A DNA stretch of 64,000 nucleotides from Sphingomonas sp. SUN039 (GCF_024758725.1 NZ_CP096972.1:850001-914000); one strand, 5' to 3'. Shown: positions 16,051 to 24,852, counted from the stretch's first letter. A program made the numbers and translations. Notes: generated by a model from the sequence alone, not told the origin.

Positions 16051-17973
16051 TCAGCGTCCCTGACAGACATTGCTCTCGCTCGTGTCGAGGAACGGCGCGA
16101 ACGGGCAGGAGACATAGCGCAGGCGAACCCCCGGCGACCCCGACAGCGCGACGACGATCTGGTCGGCACGGATCGCGGCGGGTGCGTTACCGAGCCCGGT
16201 GCCGGCCTTGCTCCCGCCGTTGAGCGCGCCGAGGAAAGCGATCATGTCGTCCTGGTCGATGCCGTCGCCCGAAACGCCCAGCCCGCCGACCAGTGTGTTA
16301 CCGCGAAAAACGGGCACCCCGCCGGGGAAAATCTGGATGCCGTTCTGCAGCCAGTTCTGCCCCGCGCTCGCATCCGGGATGAAGGTGCAGCGCTGCGGCG
16401 TATCGGTCAGCCCGCCGTTGACGAAGGTCAGGTGCTGGACAAGGTTGGTCGCGATCAGTGCGGACTGCAGTCCCGTTGCGAACGGATTGAACTGCGCGAT
16501 GCCCGGCGACAGCGGCCCATTGGGGCGTCCGACTTCGCCGTCGGGGAAATAGGGCCGCGCGATGTTGCCGATGCTGCGCGCACCATAGGCATATTTGCCC
16601 GTCAGTGCTGCGCTATCGCCGAGGAACCCCGGCATCGCCGCGCCATAGGCCCGCACACTCGACGACGGGTCGGCGGCGAGGTTCGCGCCCGCGTTGGCAT
16701 TGGTGAAGAACATCGCCGTCCGTGCCTTTTGCAGCGAGACATCGGTGCCGAAAATCGGCGCATCGGGCGAACGGACGATGCCGAGCACCGCGCCATTGGT
16801 ATCGACAAGACTGATCGTTACTTGCGCGCGGCTGTCGAGCGGGCGGCGGATCTGCGCGCGGGCGCGGCTCATGATCGTAAAGGCTTCCTCGAGCAGCGCG
16901 CGGGTTTCGGCAGCGGTCATCGCGCCGCTGTCGGTCCCGGCGCGGACGGGGAAACGGTTCGTGCCCGCGCCGTCGGTCAGGACAAAGGCATCGCGGTTCG
17001 AGAATTCGGTGGCCGTCGAGGGGCGCACGCCCGAGGCCTCGCTGCCATAGGCCGCACCTGCGATGATCGCCCCGGCCGAATAACCGCGCACGACCGCAAG
17101 GCTGCCGCCGATGCTCGCGAAAGCAGGCACGCTGGTGCGCCGCAATCCGGCCACCGTCGCGTCGCTATAGCGCAAGGTCGTTCCATCGACGCTGATCCGG
17201 TCGGCCTTGATCGTATCGGGGGCCTCGAACCCGATAGTCCCGGCGAGAGCGATGAATTCCTCGGCATCGCTGTCGACGTCGAGGATGTTGGGATCGAACC
17301 CGTAAACCCCGTCGGCCATCACACCGATGCCACCGACGACAACGCCGTTCTTGTAAAGCGGAAAACCCCCCGGATCGGCCGCGAGGCCGAGCGGCGAACG
17401 CTTCGGCCCGATCATCGGACTGCCGCTGCCGAAACGGGCCGACAGGTCGGAGCAGGGCAACTGGCTGAACTGCACCCCGTAAAGCGGACCGCTTTCGAGG
17501 CCGACGGTGGTCGGCGCGGGCGGGAAATGCTGCTGCACGATCTGGCTCGCAGTGCGGGTCGAAAATGCATTGCCGCCCGACGACAGATAGGCACCAGTAA
17601 TGGCCTTGGCGATGGCCCCCCCGCCTGCAGGGACGGTCTGGTTCTGGATGTCGATACTGACGCCGTTCGGCGCGGGCGTGGTCAGCGCCGTAGTCCGCGC
17701 GCCCGCCATGCTGTAAACCGCGAGCACATTGCCGACCCGGTCGGTGACCGCGATGACGGCAGGCAGGCTGCGCGCCGTCGCTTCGGCAGCAGCGCCCGCA
17801 ATGATCGTCTGGACGTCGGCGATGCTCAGCGATTCCTGCGCGGGGACAGCGTAGAGCGTGGTCGGTGTAGGGGAGGGCGTCGGCGTGACGGCGGCGCTCG
17901 GTGACGAGTCCGACCCGCCGCAGGAAGCAAGCAGGAAGGCGAGCGTCGTCACGCTGGCGACAAGCACTCTCAC
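16051..17973 (-). CDS. Lipoprotein with two GlcG/HbpS-like heme-binding domains
   Basis: A 640-residue protein with a lipoprotein signal (VTTLAFLLASCGG, acylated Cys expected at about residue 18) and a low-complexity Pro/Thr linker. Two domains of the GlcG/HbpS type follow. The first (about 45-300) has LPAVIAVTDRVGNVLAVYSM and VVGGIGVMADGVYGFD; the second (about 345-620) has AQVTISLVDTNGAVLGIVRS, LQKARTAMFF and LVGGLGVSGDGIDQDD. HbpS of Streptomyces binds heme and senses redox state; GlcG function is unclear. As a predicted outer-membrane lipoprotein within a multiheme operon it could bind heme or act as a structural or sensory subunit. It overlaps the pentaheme gene by four bases. Confidence 0.75.
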   Translation of the reverse strand: MRVLVASVTTLAFLLASCGGSDSSPSAAVTPTPSPTPTTLYAVPAQESLSIADVQTIIAGAAAEATARSLPAVIAVTDRVGNVLAVYSMAGARTTALTTPAPNGVSIDIQNQTVPAGGGAIAKAITGAYLSSGGNAFSTRTASQIVQQHFPPAPTTVGLESGPLYGVQFSQLPCSDLSARFGSGSPMIGPKRSPLGLAADPGGFPLYKNGVVVGGIGVMADGVYGFDPNILDVDSDAEEFIALAGTIGFEAPDTIKADRISVDGTTLRYSDATVAGLRRTSVPAFASIGGSLAVVRGYSAGAIIAGAAYGSEASGVRPSTATEFSNRDAFVLTDGAGTNRFPVRAGTDSGAMTAAETRALLEEAFTIMSRARAQIRRPLDSRAQVTISLVDTNGAVLGIVRSPDAPIFGTDVSLQKARTAMFFTNANAGANLAADPSSSVRAYGAAMPGFLGDSAALTGKYAYGARSIGNIARPYFPDGEVGRPNGPLSPGIAQFNPFATGLQSALIATNLVQHLTFVNGGLTDTPQRCTFIPDASAGQNWLQNGIQIFPGGVPVFRGNTLVGGLGVSGDGIDQDDMIAFLGALNGGSKAGTGLGNAPAAIRADQIVVALSGSPGVRLRYVSCPFAPFLDTSESNVCQGR

Positions 17974-19370
17974 CGCAGTGTCCCGATGGTCCGTACCGCG
18001 CTGCCCAGCGCACGCCGGAATTCGAGCGGGCGATAGTCGTTCGGGTCGCGCACGGCCGCATAGGCGCGGTTGATATCGCCGCGCACCGCCTGCGCTGTAC
18101 CGGCGGGGACTTGGCCCGCGCTGACCATCGCGTTGAGCAGCGTATCGACCGCCATCACCGACTGTGCGCTGCCGGTATAGTCGGTGAAGCGCGGCGAGAT
18201 CGCTTCGCCGGCGATGGTGTTGACGATGGCCATGGTCTGCGCACGGTCGAATCCGGTGCTGCCGAACGCCTGTGCCAGCGCCTGTGCAGTCGCGCGCAGC
18301 TTTGCGCCTGCTGCCACCGCCGCCGCCCGGCTTTCGGTGTTGGCGCGGTGGAAGGCGCGGCTGTCGGCATCGAGCCGCGCGGCAAGCGAGGGTGCCGCGA
18401 CTTTGGCCGCTGCCGCCAGCATGATCATGTTTTCGTCGTTGAACGGCACGGTCCCCGGCGGGACCGGGCGAGAGGGATTGTCGAGCGCCGTCGGCTGGAA
18501 GCTGCCTGCATCCTGGATGCGGCGATGGCAGCTGTGGCAGTCGTAGAAATAGAACTCCGGAAACGCGCCGTTCGTCGCTAGCGTCGGGTTGGCGAACAGC
18601 GACAACGCGCGGTCGAGCGCCATGGCTTGCCCCACTGCCCAGACCCGGACGTTATTGGTCCGCCCCTTGCGCGCGGCATAATCGGCATCCTCATTGTGAT
18701 GCGTCTGCAACGTCGAGAACAGGTCGAGTTCGAAGCTGATGCGCGGGTGCCCCGCCGCCATGATCCGGTGGGTGACGAACTGCCCGCCATCGCTGCTGCC
18801 GAAATGGCAGTCGAGGCAGACAGCCGCCTTCACGGCGGGGCGGTCGAGCGGAACCATGCCGCGCGACACATTGGCGGCGTGGGTACCGCCGATGGCATAG
18901 TGCGAGGCGATCCACGGTTGCGCGCCGCCATGGCAGGCCTCGCAGCCAACGCCGTCATTGGCGCGCCACAATCCGCCGCGCAGGTTCGCGGCAGGGTAGT
19001 CGGTGTGGCAGCCGAGGCATTCGGGCGCTGCCGTTGCCGCGCCGATACCGAGGCGCGCCGCAATCTGGCGTCCACGCGGTTCGTTCAACATAGCGAACGC
19101 CCGCGAGTGCGCGCCGCCCGGAGTCGAAGGTTCCTGCCAGCGTGCCAGTTCGTCCTGCCGCACGATTTTGCCGTCAGCAACCGGCCGTCCATGACACGTC
19201 GATCCCGCGCACGAGGCGACGCCGAGATGGACCGCATCACTAGGAAGGGCGGCGACCGCCGGGGCAGGGCGCGTGCCGATCAGCACCGCAACGACCGCCA
19301 GACACACGCACAGGGCCGACGCGACCAGCGCCGTGCGATGCCGTAATGACGCGACGATCAAATTCCGCAC
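17970..19370 (-). CDS. Membrane-anchored or exported pentaheme c-type cytochrome
   Basis: A 466-residue protein, first gene of the minus-strand cytochrome operon. Residues about 12-40 form a signal anchor or signal peptide (TALVASALCVCLAVVAVLIG, then PAVAA). Five heme sites: an unusual C-x4-CH at C54-H60 (CAGSTCH), then CLGCH (C118), CEACH (C143), CLDCH (C185) and CHSCH (C278). The layout resembles cytochrome c554/NrfB-like multihemes but no exact family is recognised. The last about 180 residues are Ala-rich and heme-free. A periplasmic shuttle between the inner-membrane modules and the porin complex is a reasonable inference. Confidence 0.78.
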   Translation of the reverse strand: MRNLIVASLRHRTALVASALCVCLAVVAVLIGTRPAPAVAALPSDAVHLGVASCAGSTCHGRPVADGKIVRQDELARWQEPSTPGGAHSRAFAMLNEPRGRQIAARLGIGAATAAPECLGCHTDYPAANLRGGLWRANDGVGCEACHGGAQPWIASHYAIGGTHAANVSRGMVPLDRPAVKAAVCLDCHFGSSDGGQFVTHRIMAAGHPRISFELDLFSTLQTHHNEDADYAARKGRTNNVRVWAVGQAMALDRALSLFANPTLATNGAFPEFYFYDCHSCHRRIQDAGSFQPTALDNPSRPVPPGTVPFNDENMIMLAAAAKVAAPSLAARLDADSRAFHRANTESRAAAVAAGAKLRATAQALAQAFGSTGFDRAQTMAIVNTIAGEAISPRFTDYTGSAQSVMAVDTLLNAMVSAGQVPAGTAQAVRGDINRAYAAVRDPNDYRPLEFRRALGSAVRTIGTLR

Positions 19371-19475
19371 CGCTTACCCCCAAATCCGGCGGTCGTGCGC
19401 CGGACGCTGCTACTTGGCGGCGACCCCTTCTTATATCCTGGGTAGTCTAGCGACGCGAGCGGCGTCGGCAAGCGG

Positions 19476-19826
19476 CTAAGCAGCCAGCGAGCCGAGAAAT
19501 TCGGACGCTTCGCGTTTCGCGGCTGCGGATGGATTGATGATGCGGTTTCGCATATAGGCCCGCAGCGCTTCATTGATGCTGCCCGCCTGATGCTTCGTAA
19601 ACGCCTTCATCGACCTCCCTAGCGCACTTTCGGCCATCTCGATGACCTTATGGGCTGTGGCGCGCGCGAGCGCGGCCTCTTCTACGCTCAACGCCGCAGT
19701 GGGAATTTGGGCGTCGATCACGGACAGGTCAGGATGCGCCAACTGGTGCCCGACGAGATACACGACCTCAATGGCGACCGCGCGGGGCAGTCCTTTCAGG
19801 GAAGCAACGATATCAGCGGGGTTCAT
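19476..19826 (-). CDS. Hypothetical protein, coupled to the gene at 19826-20362
   Basis: A 116-residue soluble protein starting MNPADIVASLKG. This start was chosen because it forms an ATGA overlap with the stop of the upstream gene; a longer form from 19841 is possible. It is mostly helical in character (AALARATAHKVIEMAESALG, NEALRAYMRNRI). I do not recognise a family or motif. Small coupled two-gene units of this kind can be toxin-antitoxin or immunity pairs, but nothing in the sequence proves that. Confidence 0.55.
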   Translation of the reverse strand: MNPADIVASLKGLPRAVAIEVVYLVGHQLAHPDLSVIDAQIPTAALSVEEAALARATAHKVIEMAESALGRSMKAFTKHQAGSINEALRAYMRNRIINPSAAAKREASEFLGSLAA

Positions 19827-20362
19827 CAGGACTCGCTCCATACATCGAACAGTGTGCGGGGTAAATCGGCAACGATGTACTCCTGCGAAAGGATGCTTGC
19901 GCGCTGCGAAATTCCGACTTCCTGAGCCAATAACTCGACCTGAGCGTAGGGCAGGACAATGAACATGGGGTGAAATTCCGACCGGTCGGCCGTTTCGGCC
20001 GTCTCCTGTATGGCATCGCGTTGCGCTGCCGTAATCTGGCCTTGCCCGTATCGGCTCTGGGCACCGCGAACGATACCGGTGCGGTTCCGGTCGATAAGGT
20101 CGCTATGTCCCTCGCGCTTGGTGATATCGGCTTGAAAGCGCCGGTAGAGTGCCCAAGGATTCGACGAGTCCGGGTTGTATCCCATCGACCTGTCGAAGGG
20201 AGGCGCTGGTGCTGCCCAAATCCAGTGGAGACCGCCATAGTATCGCTCATTGATGTTGTAAGCGAGAGCGGAAACAGTCGAGTAAAGCGCCAGCAACAAT
20301 AATTCCCCCTTGCTTTGCAGTAAGCAAAATCGCGCGGCGCGTGCAAGGGATGCCGGTAGCAA
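19826..20362 (-). CDS. Hypothetical protein
   Basis: Up to 178 residues; the start is uncertain because the first codon used here is TTG and other TTG/GTG starts lie nearby. A hydrophobic segment near residues 20-35 (ELLLLALYSTVSALAY) could be a membrane anchor. It is followed by a polar region (PWALYRRFQADITKREGHSD) and a C-terminal part with FIVLPYAQVELLAQEVG. No family recognised. Local base composition is more AT-rich than the neighbours, which may point to recent acquisition. Confidence 0.5.
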   Translation of the reverse strand: MLPASLARAARFCLLQSKGELLLLALYSTVSALAYNINERYYGGLHWIWAAPAPPFDRSMGYNPDSSNPWALYRRFQADITKREGHSDLIDRNRTGIVRGAQSRYGQGQITAAQRDAIQETAETADRSEFHPMFIVLPYAQVELLAQEVGISQRASILSQEYIVADLPRTLFDVWSES

Positions 20363-20366
20363 AGCA

Positions 20367-21797
20367 TCACTGGTTTCTGCGGATCACCAGATTGCGGATT
20401 TCGGTCATGTCCTCCATCGCAAAGCGGATACCTTCGCGGCCGAGGCCGGAGTCCTTAACCCCGCCATAGGGCATGTTATCGACGCGGTAGCTGGGCACGT
20501 CGTTGATGACGACGCCGCCGACATCGAGCCGGTCCCACGCGTCGAACATCTTGAACAGGTCGCGCGTGAAAATGCCCGCCTGCAGCCCGAATTTGCTGTT
20601 GTTGACCTCGTCGAGCGCGGCATTGAAATCGGTGAACTTCGACAGGATCGCGACCGGGCCGAACGCTTCCTCGCGGTAGAGCTTGGTTGTGCGCGGCACA
20701 TTTTCGAGCAACGTCGCGTCGAGCATCGCGCCGTCGCGCTTGCCGCCGCAGAGCAGCTTGGCGTCCTGCGAAACCGCTTCGGCAATCCACATGTCGAGGC
20801 GGCTGGCTTCCTTCACATCGATCATCGGGCCGATGAAGGTGTTGCGGTCTTTCGGGTCGCCGGACACAAGCGTCTTGGTTTTGGCAACGAGCATGTCGCG
20901 GAACCGGTCGTACACATCGGCGTGAATGATGATCCGCTGCACGCCGATACACGACTGGCCCGACTGGTAGAACGCACCGAAAATCACCCGTTCGAGCGCA
21001 TCGTCGAGGTCGGCATCGTGATCGACAATTACCGCCGCATTGCCGCCGAGTTCGAGCACCACCTTCTTCTTGCCCGCCTTCGCCTTCAGCGCCCAACCCA
21101 CATCGGGCGAGCCGGTGAAGCTCAGCAATTTCAGCCGGTCGTCCTCGGTGAAGAGGTCAGCCCCGTCGCGATGCGCTGGAAGGATCGAGAACGCGCCTTT
21201 CGGCAGGTTCGTCTCCGCCAACACCTCGCCCATGATGATTGCGCCCAGCGGCGTCCGGCTCGCGGGTTTCATTACGAACGGACAGCCGACCGCAATCGCG
21301 GGCGCGATCTTGTGCGCGGCCAGATTGAGCGGAAAGTTGAACGGCGAGATGAAACTGCACGGACCGATGGGCACGCGTTTCCAGATGCCCTGATACCCCT
21401 TGGCGCGTGGCGAAATGTCGAGCGGCTGGACTTCGCCCGTCATCCTCACCGACTCTTCCGCAGCGATACGGAATGTGTCGATCAGGCGGCCGACTTCGCC
21501 CTCGCTGTCCTTGATCGGCTTCCCGGCCTCGACGCACAGCGCATAAGCGAGCTCGTCGAAGCGCGCCTTGAACCGGTCGACGCAGTGCTGAAGCACCGCC
21601 TGCCGCTCATACGCCGCCATCCGCGCCATTGGTTCGGCGGCTTCGACGGCGGCGGCAATACCGGCGTCAATGGTCGCGGCATCGGCCTGCGCGCAGCGGA
21701 ACGCGACCTCGCCGGTGAACTTGTCGGTGACGGCAAGGTCGGTGTTCGGCTGTTGTGCCTCATTGGCCAGGTAGAGGGGGTAGACTTCCTTGAGCAT
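20367..21797 (-). CDS. NAD(P)-dependent aldehyde dehydrogenase (lactaldehyde/GAPN-like branch)
   Basis: A 476-residue aldehyde dehydrogenase. The catalytic Cys is in GQSCIGVQRI, the general-base Glu in VVLELGGNAAVIV, and the cofactor Lys/Ser region in VMKPASRTPLG and SFTGSPDVG. The GxxCxGxQR form of the active site is typical of the branch containing non-phosphorylating glyceraldehyde-3-phosphate, lactaldehyde and phosphonoacetaldehyde dehydrogenases. The exact substrate cannot be read from sequence. It is followed on the same strand order by an acetolactate-synthase-like gene and a 2-hydroxyacid dehydrogenase. Confidence 0.85.
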   Translation of the reverse strand: MLKEVYPLYLANEAQQPNTDLAVTDKFTGEVAFRCAQADAATIDAGIAAAVEAAEPMARMAAYERQAVLQHCVDRFKARFDELAYALCVEAGKPIKDSEGEVGRLIDTFRIAAEESVRMTGEVQPLDISPRAKGYQGIWKRVPIGPCSFISPFNFPLNLAAHKIAPAIAVGCPFVMKPASRTPLGAIIMGEVLAETNLPKGAFSILPAHRDGADLFTEDDRLKLLSFTGSPDVGWALKAKAGKKKVVLELGGNAAVIVDHDADLDDALERVIFGAFYQSGQSCIGVQRIIIHADVYDRFRDMLVAKTKTLVSGDPKDRNTFIGPMIDVKEASRLDMWIAEAVSQDAKLLCGGKRDGAMLDATLLENVPRTTKLYREEAFGPVAILSKFTDFNAALDEVNNSKFGLQAGIFTRDLFKMFDAWDRLDVGGVVINDVPSYRVDNMPYGGVKDSGLGREGIRFAMEDMTEIRNLVIRRNQ

Positions 21798-21810
21798 TCT
21801 TCTTCTTTCT

Positions 21811-21935
21811 TACCCTCTCCCTCTGGGGAGAGGGACAGCCGCGAAGCGGCAGGGTGAGGGAAATGTGTCCGAGGGAAGTTCCCTCACCCCGCCGCGCTTC
21901 GCGCGAGTCGACCCTCTCCCCAGAGGGAGAGGGTA
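21811..21935. repeat. Long inverted repeat (fold-back element), 24-base arms
   Basis: Left arm 21811-21834 (begins taccctctccctctggggag) and right arm 21912-21935 are exact reverse complements. The interior also contains imperfect complementary stretches (agggtgaggga versus tccctcaccc, and gcgaagcgg versus ccgcgcttcgc), so the whole 125 bases could fold into one hairpin. It fills the gap between the acetolactate-synthase-like stop and the aldehyde dehydrogenase start, which are on the same strand. This type of ccctctccc...gggagaggg repeat is dispersed in many proteobacterial genomes. Confidence 0.85.
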
Positions 21936-21937
21936 GG

Positions 21938-23599
21938 TCAAACGGCCTTTGCCAATTCCTTGATATCCTTATTCAAAATCCGGTCGTTGTCCGAATAGTC
22001 GACCGGACAGTCGATCAGATGCACCCCCGGTGTCGCGCCGGTGTGCGCCAGCAGTTCGGCCAGATGCGCCGCACTTTCGACGCGATAGCCGTGCGCCCCG
22101 TATGCCTCCGCATATTTCACGAAATCCGGATTGCCATAGGTCAGCCCCCAATCGGCAAAGCCCATATTCGCCTGTTTCCAGCGGATCATGCCATAGCTGT
22201 TGTCGTTGAGGATCAGCACGGTGATATTGAGCTTCAACCGGACAGCGGTTTCCATTTCCTGCGAATTCATCATGAACCCGCCATCGCCGCAGATCGCCAT
22301 GACCCGGCGGTCAGGGTAAACCATGCTCGACATCATCGCCGAGGGCAGCCCAGCGCCCATCGTCGCCAGCGCATTGTCGAGCAGCACCGTGTTGGGACGA
22401 TAGGCCGTGTAGCCGCGCGCGAACCAGATTTTGTAAACGCCGTTGTCGAGGCAGATGATGCCGTCCTCGGGCATCGACTGGCGGACTTGCTCGACCAGAT
22501 GCGGCGGATAGATCGGAAAGCGGGTGTCGCCTGAAATGCTCGCGGTGTGCGCGACTTCGGCGGCGCGCGCCTTCAGCATGAAGTCGGACTTCCACGGCCA
22601 GGGATCGACGCCCGGACCGTCGCCCAAAGCCTCCTTCATCTGCCAGATGGCATTGGCGATATCGCCGATCACCTCGATCTGCGGGAAATAGACCGGGTCG
22701 ACTTCGGCGGTGCGCGTCGAGATGTGGATGACCTCGGCGCCGCCCGCCTTCATGAAGAACGGCGGCTTTTCGATGACGTCATGACCGATGTTGAGGATCA
22801 GGTCCGCCGCCTCGACCGCACGGTGGACGAAATCGCCCGCGCTGAGCGCCGCACAGCCGACGAACTTGGGGTGCCGTTCGTCGATCACACCCTTGCCGAG
22901 CTGCGTCGTCAGGAACGGGATGCCGGTCTTGTCGACGAACTCGAGCAGCATTTTCGATGTCATCGTCCGGTTCGCGCCGGCACCGATCACCAGCACCGGC
23001 GATTTCGCGGCCTTCAGCTTGGCGACCGCCGCCGCCACCGCTTTGGGGTCGGCGCTCGGTCGCCGCGCGACGCTGCGCGGGATCGGCACCGAGTCGGTCT
23101 GCTCGTCGGCGATATCTTCGGGCAGTTCGAGGTGGACCGCGCCGGGCTTTTCCTCCTCGGCCAGCCGGATCGCCTCGCGCACCCGGCTCGGGATATTGTC
23201 GGCACTCGCCATCTGATAGGTGTATTTGGTGATCGGCCCCATCATCGCGACCACGTCGAGAATCTGGAAGCGGCCCTGTTTCGACTTCTTGATCGGTTTC
23301 TGGCCGGTGATCATCATCATCGGCATGCCGCCCAGCTGGGCATAGGCCGCCGCCGTCACGAAATTGGTCGCGCCCGGCCCGAGCGTCGCCAGGCACACGC
23401 CGGTCTTGCCGGTATGCCGCCCATAGGTCGCGGCCATGAACCCCGCGCCTTGCTCGTGGCGCGTCAGGATCAGCTTGATCTTGGTCGAGCGCGACAGGCT
23501 GTCGAGGAAATCGAGATTCTCCTCGCCGGGCACGCCGAAGATATATTCGACGCCCTCGTCTTCGAGGCACTGGATGAACAGATCGGATGCTTTGGCCAT
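21938..23599 (-). CDS. Thiamine-diphosphate enzyme, acetolactate synthase large-subunit type
   Basis: A 553-residue ThDP enzyme. The start MAKASDLFIQ was chosen; the frame is open upstream but unrelated. The activating Glu is in GVPGEENLDF, and the ThDP/Mg motif runs GDGGFMMNSQEMETAVRLKL to NDNSYGMIRWKQ. Family homologues condense pyruvate to acetolactate or decarboxylate 2-oxo acids. No regulatory small subunit (ilvH) is adjacent, so a catabolic or special-purpose enzyme is as likely as branched-chain amino acid synthesis. Neighbours are an aldehyde dehydrogenase and a D-2-hydroxyacid dehydrogenase. Confidence 0.85.
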   Translation of the reverse strand: MAKASDLFIQCLEDEGVEYIFGVPGEENLDFLDSLSRSTKIKLILTRHEQGAGFMAATYGRHTGKTGVCLATLGPGATNFVTAAAYAQLGGMPMMMITGQKPIKKSKQGRFQILDVVAMMGPITKYTYQMASADNIPSRVREAIRLAEEEKPGAVHLELPEDIADEQTDSVPIPRSVARRPSADPKAVAAAVAKLKAAKSPVLVIGAGANRTMTSKMLLEFVDKTGIPFLTTQLGKGVIDERHPKFVGCAALSAGDFVHRAVEAADLILNIGHDVIEKPPFFMKAGGAEVIHISTRTAEVDPVYFPQIEVIGDIANAIWQMKEALGDGPGVDPWPWKSDFMLKARAAEVAHTASISGDTRFPIYPPHLVEQVRQSMPEDGIICLDNGVYKIWFARGYTAYRPNTVLLDNALATMGAGLPSAMMSSMVYPDRRVMAICGDGGFMMNSQEMETAVRLKLNITVLILNDNSYGMIRWKQANMGFADWGLTYGNPDFVKYAEAYGAHGYRVESAAHLAELLAHTGATPGVHLIDCPVDYSDNDRILNKDIKELAKAV

Positions 23600-23696
23600 G
23601 ATGCGCGTATCCCCCGGGTGCGTGGCTGACGGCGACCGTTGCGGGTTGGCCCGCTTGGATGTGAGACTAGCGGGCGAAAACGGGCAGGTCGAGCGG

Positions 23697-24635
23697 TCAA
23701 TACCCCAGCTGCAAATCCACACCGTGCTCCAGCGGTTCACCCCGGTGCCAGCGCTCGAGATTGGCGAGGAAGCGGTCGGCCCCGCGCAGGAACATCTTCT
23801 CCTGCGCCTGCCCCGACAAATGCATCGTGATGTGCGCGTTGGGCAGCGACCATAATTGGTGTTCGGGCGGCAGCGGCTCGGGCGTCGTCACATCGAGGAA
23901 AGCCCCACCGATGCGCTTTGCCGCCAGTGCCTCGACCAGCGAGTCCTGATCGACAACGCTGCCGCGCGCGATGTTGAGCAGCACCGCACCGGGCTTCATC
24001 GCGGCAATGGCCGCGGCGTCCATCATGCCGTCGGTCTCGGGCGTGGCGGGCACCGCAAGGATCACCCAGTCGAACTCGCCGAGGCGCGGCCGCCAGTCGT
24101 CCGGACCCAGCATATCCGGCCCCGGCGAGCGCCGCACCACGCTGACCTCGATCCCGAATGCCGTCAGGCGCGGGAGGAGCAGTTGGCCGATCGCGCCATA
24201 GCCGAGCAGCAACGCCCTGGTCCCCGCGAGTTCAACCTTCGACGGCGGGTTCTGCAGCCACTCATGCCGGTCCTGCGCGCGCACGACCTCGCGGTACCCC
24301 TTGGCGATGCTGAGCATCCCCATAACGACATATTCGGCGATCCCGACCGCATTGGTCCCCGCGCCATTGGTCAGCACCGCGCCTTGCCGCGCGAGCTGGT
24401 CGAGCGGGATGCCATCGACCCCGGCGTAGAGCGTGTGCAGCCAACGCATCGCGGTCGCATGGCCGATGGCCGCCGCCATGTCGGGCTTTTCGTAGAAATC
24501 GAACCAGCCGATCTCGGCATCGGCGGCCAGCGCAATGGCCTCGTCCTTGGTCGCAAACCAGCGCGGGGTGAGCCAGTCGGGCAGGCGCGATTCGATGAGC
24601 GGACGGACGAGGGCGGGGAGCGTGGCGAAGGTCAT
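23697..24635 (-). CDS. D-isomer-specific 2-hydroxyacid dehydrogenase family protein
   Basis: A 312-residue NAD(P)-dependent reductase. The nucleotide site reads LLLGYGAIGQLLLPRL. Catalytic residues are Arg in NIARGSVVDQD, Glu in FLDVTTPEPLP and His in LPNAHITMHLSG. These enzymes interconvert 2-oxo acids and D-2-hydroxyacids. It shares strand with the acetolactate-synthase-like and aldehyde dehydrogenase genes, suggesting a small shared pathway, but the substrate is unknown. Confidence 0.85.
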   Translation of the reverse strand: MTFATLPALVRPLIESRLPDWLTPRWFATKDEAIALAADAEIGWFDFYEKPDMAAAIGHATAMRWLHTLYAGVDGIPLDQLARQGAVLTNGAGTNAVGIAEYVVMGMLSIAKGYREVVRAQDRHEWLQNPPSKVELAGTRALLLGYGAIGQLLLPRLTAFGIEVSVVRRSPGPDMLGPDDWRPRLGEFDWVILAVPATPETDGMMDAAAIAAMKPGAVLLNIARGSVVDQDSLVEALAAKRIGGAFLDVTTPEPLPPEHQLWSLPNAHITMHLSGQAQEKMFLRGADRFLANLERWHRGEPLEHGVDLQLGY

Positions 24636-24719
24636 AGTGTGTCCTAGCGTCGCTTGACCTGGAGTGCGAACATCGGCCGACCGCAGGTCGTAAATCTCCT
24701 TCTTTCTCTTCCTTCGTGT

Positions 24720-24808
24720 CTTCGTGAGCTTCGTGTGAACGAAAGGCTCCCGATGGGCATGTGCAACCCTGCGACTAGAGAAAGGGGTTTCACACGAAGC
24801 TCACGAAG
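24720..24808. repeat. Fold-back repeat, 20-base arms
   Basis: cttcgtgagcttcgtgtgaa at 24720-24739 is the exact reverse complement of 24789-24808. Weaker pairing continues outward for about 25 bases on each side (ccttcgtgt versus gcacaaagg; purine-rich agggaagaag at 24821-24830). It occupies most of the 217-base gap between cysS and the 2-hydroxyacid dehydrogenase gene, where I see no gene. Confidence 0.8.
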
Positions 24809-24852
24809 GCACAAAGGAGAAGGGAAGAAGGGGGAAGGCCTGCGGCGCTTGG

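Noticed and set aside
16047-16053. TGA between lipoprotein and barrel genes considered as selenocysteine or programmed readthrough
   Set aside because: No Sec insertion features visible, and the lipoprotein and barrel each form a complete domain set; kept only as a low-interest observation.
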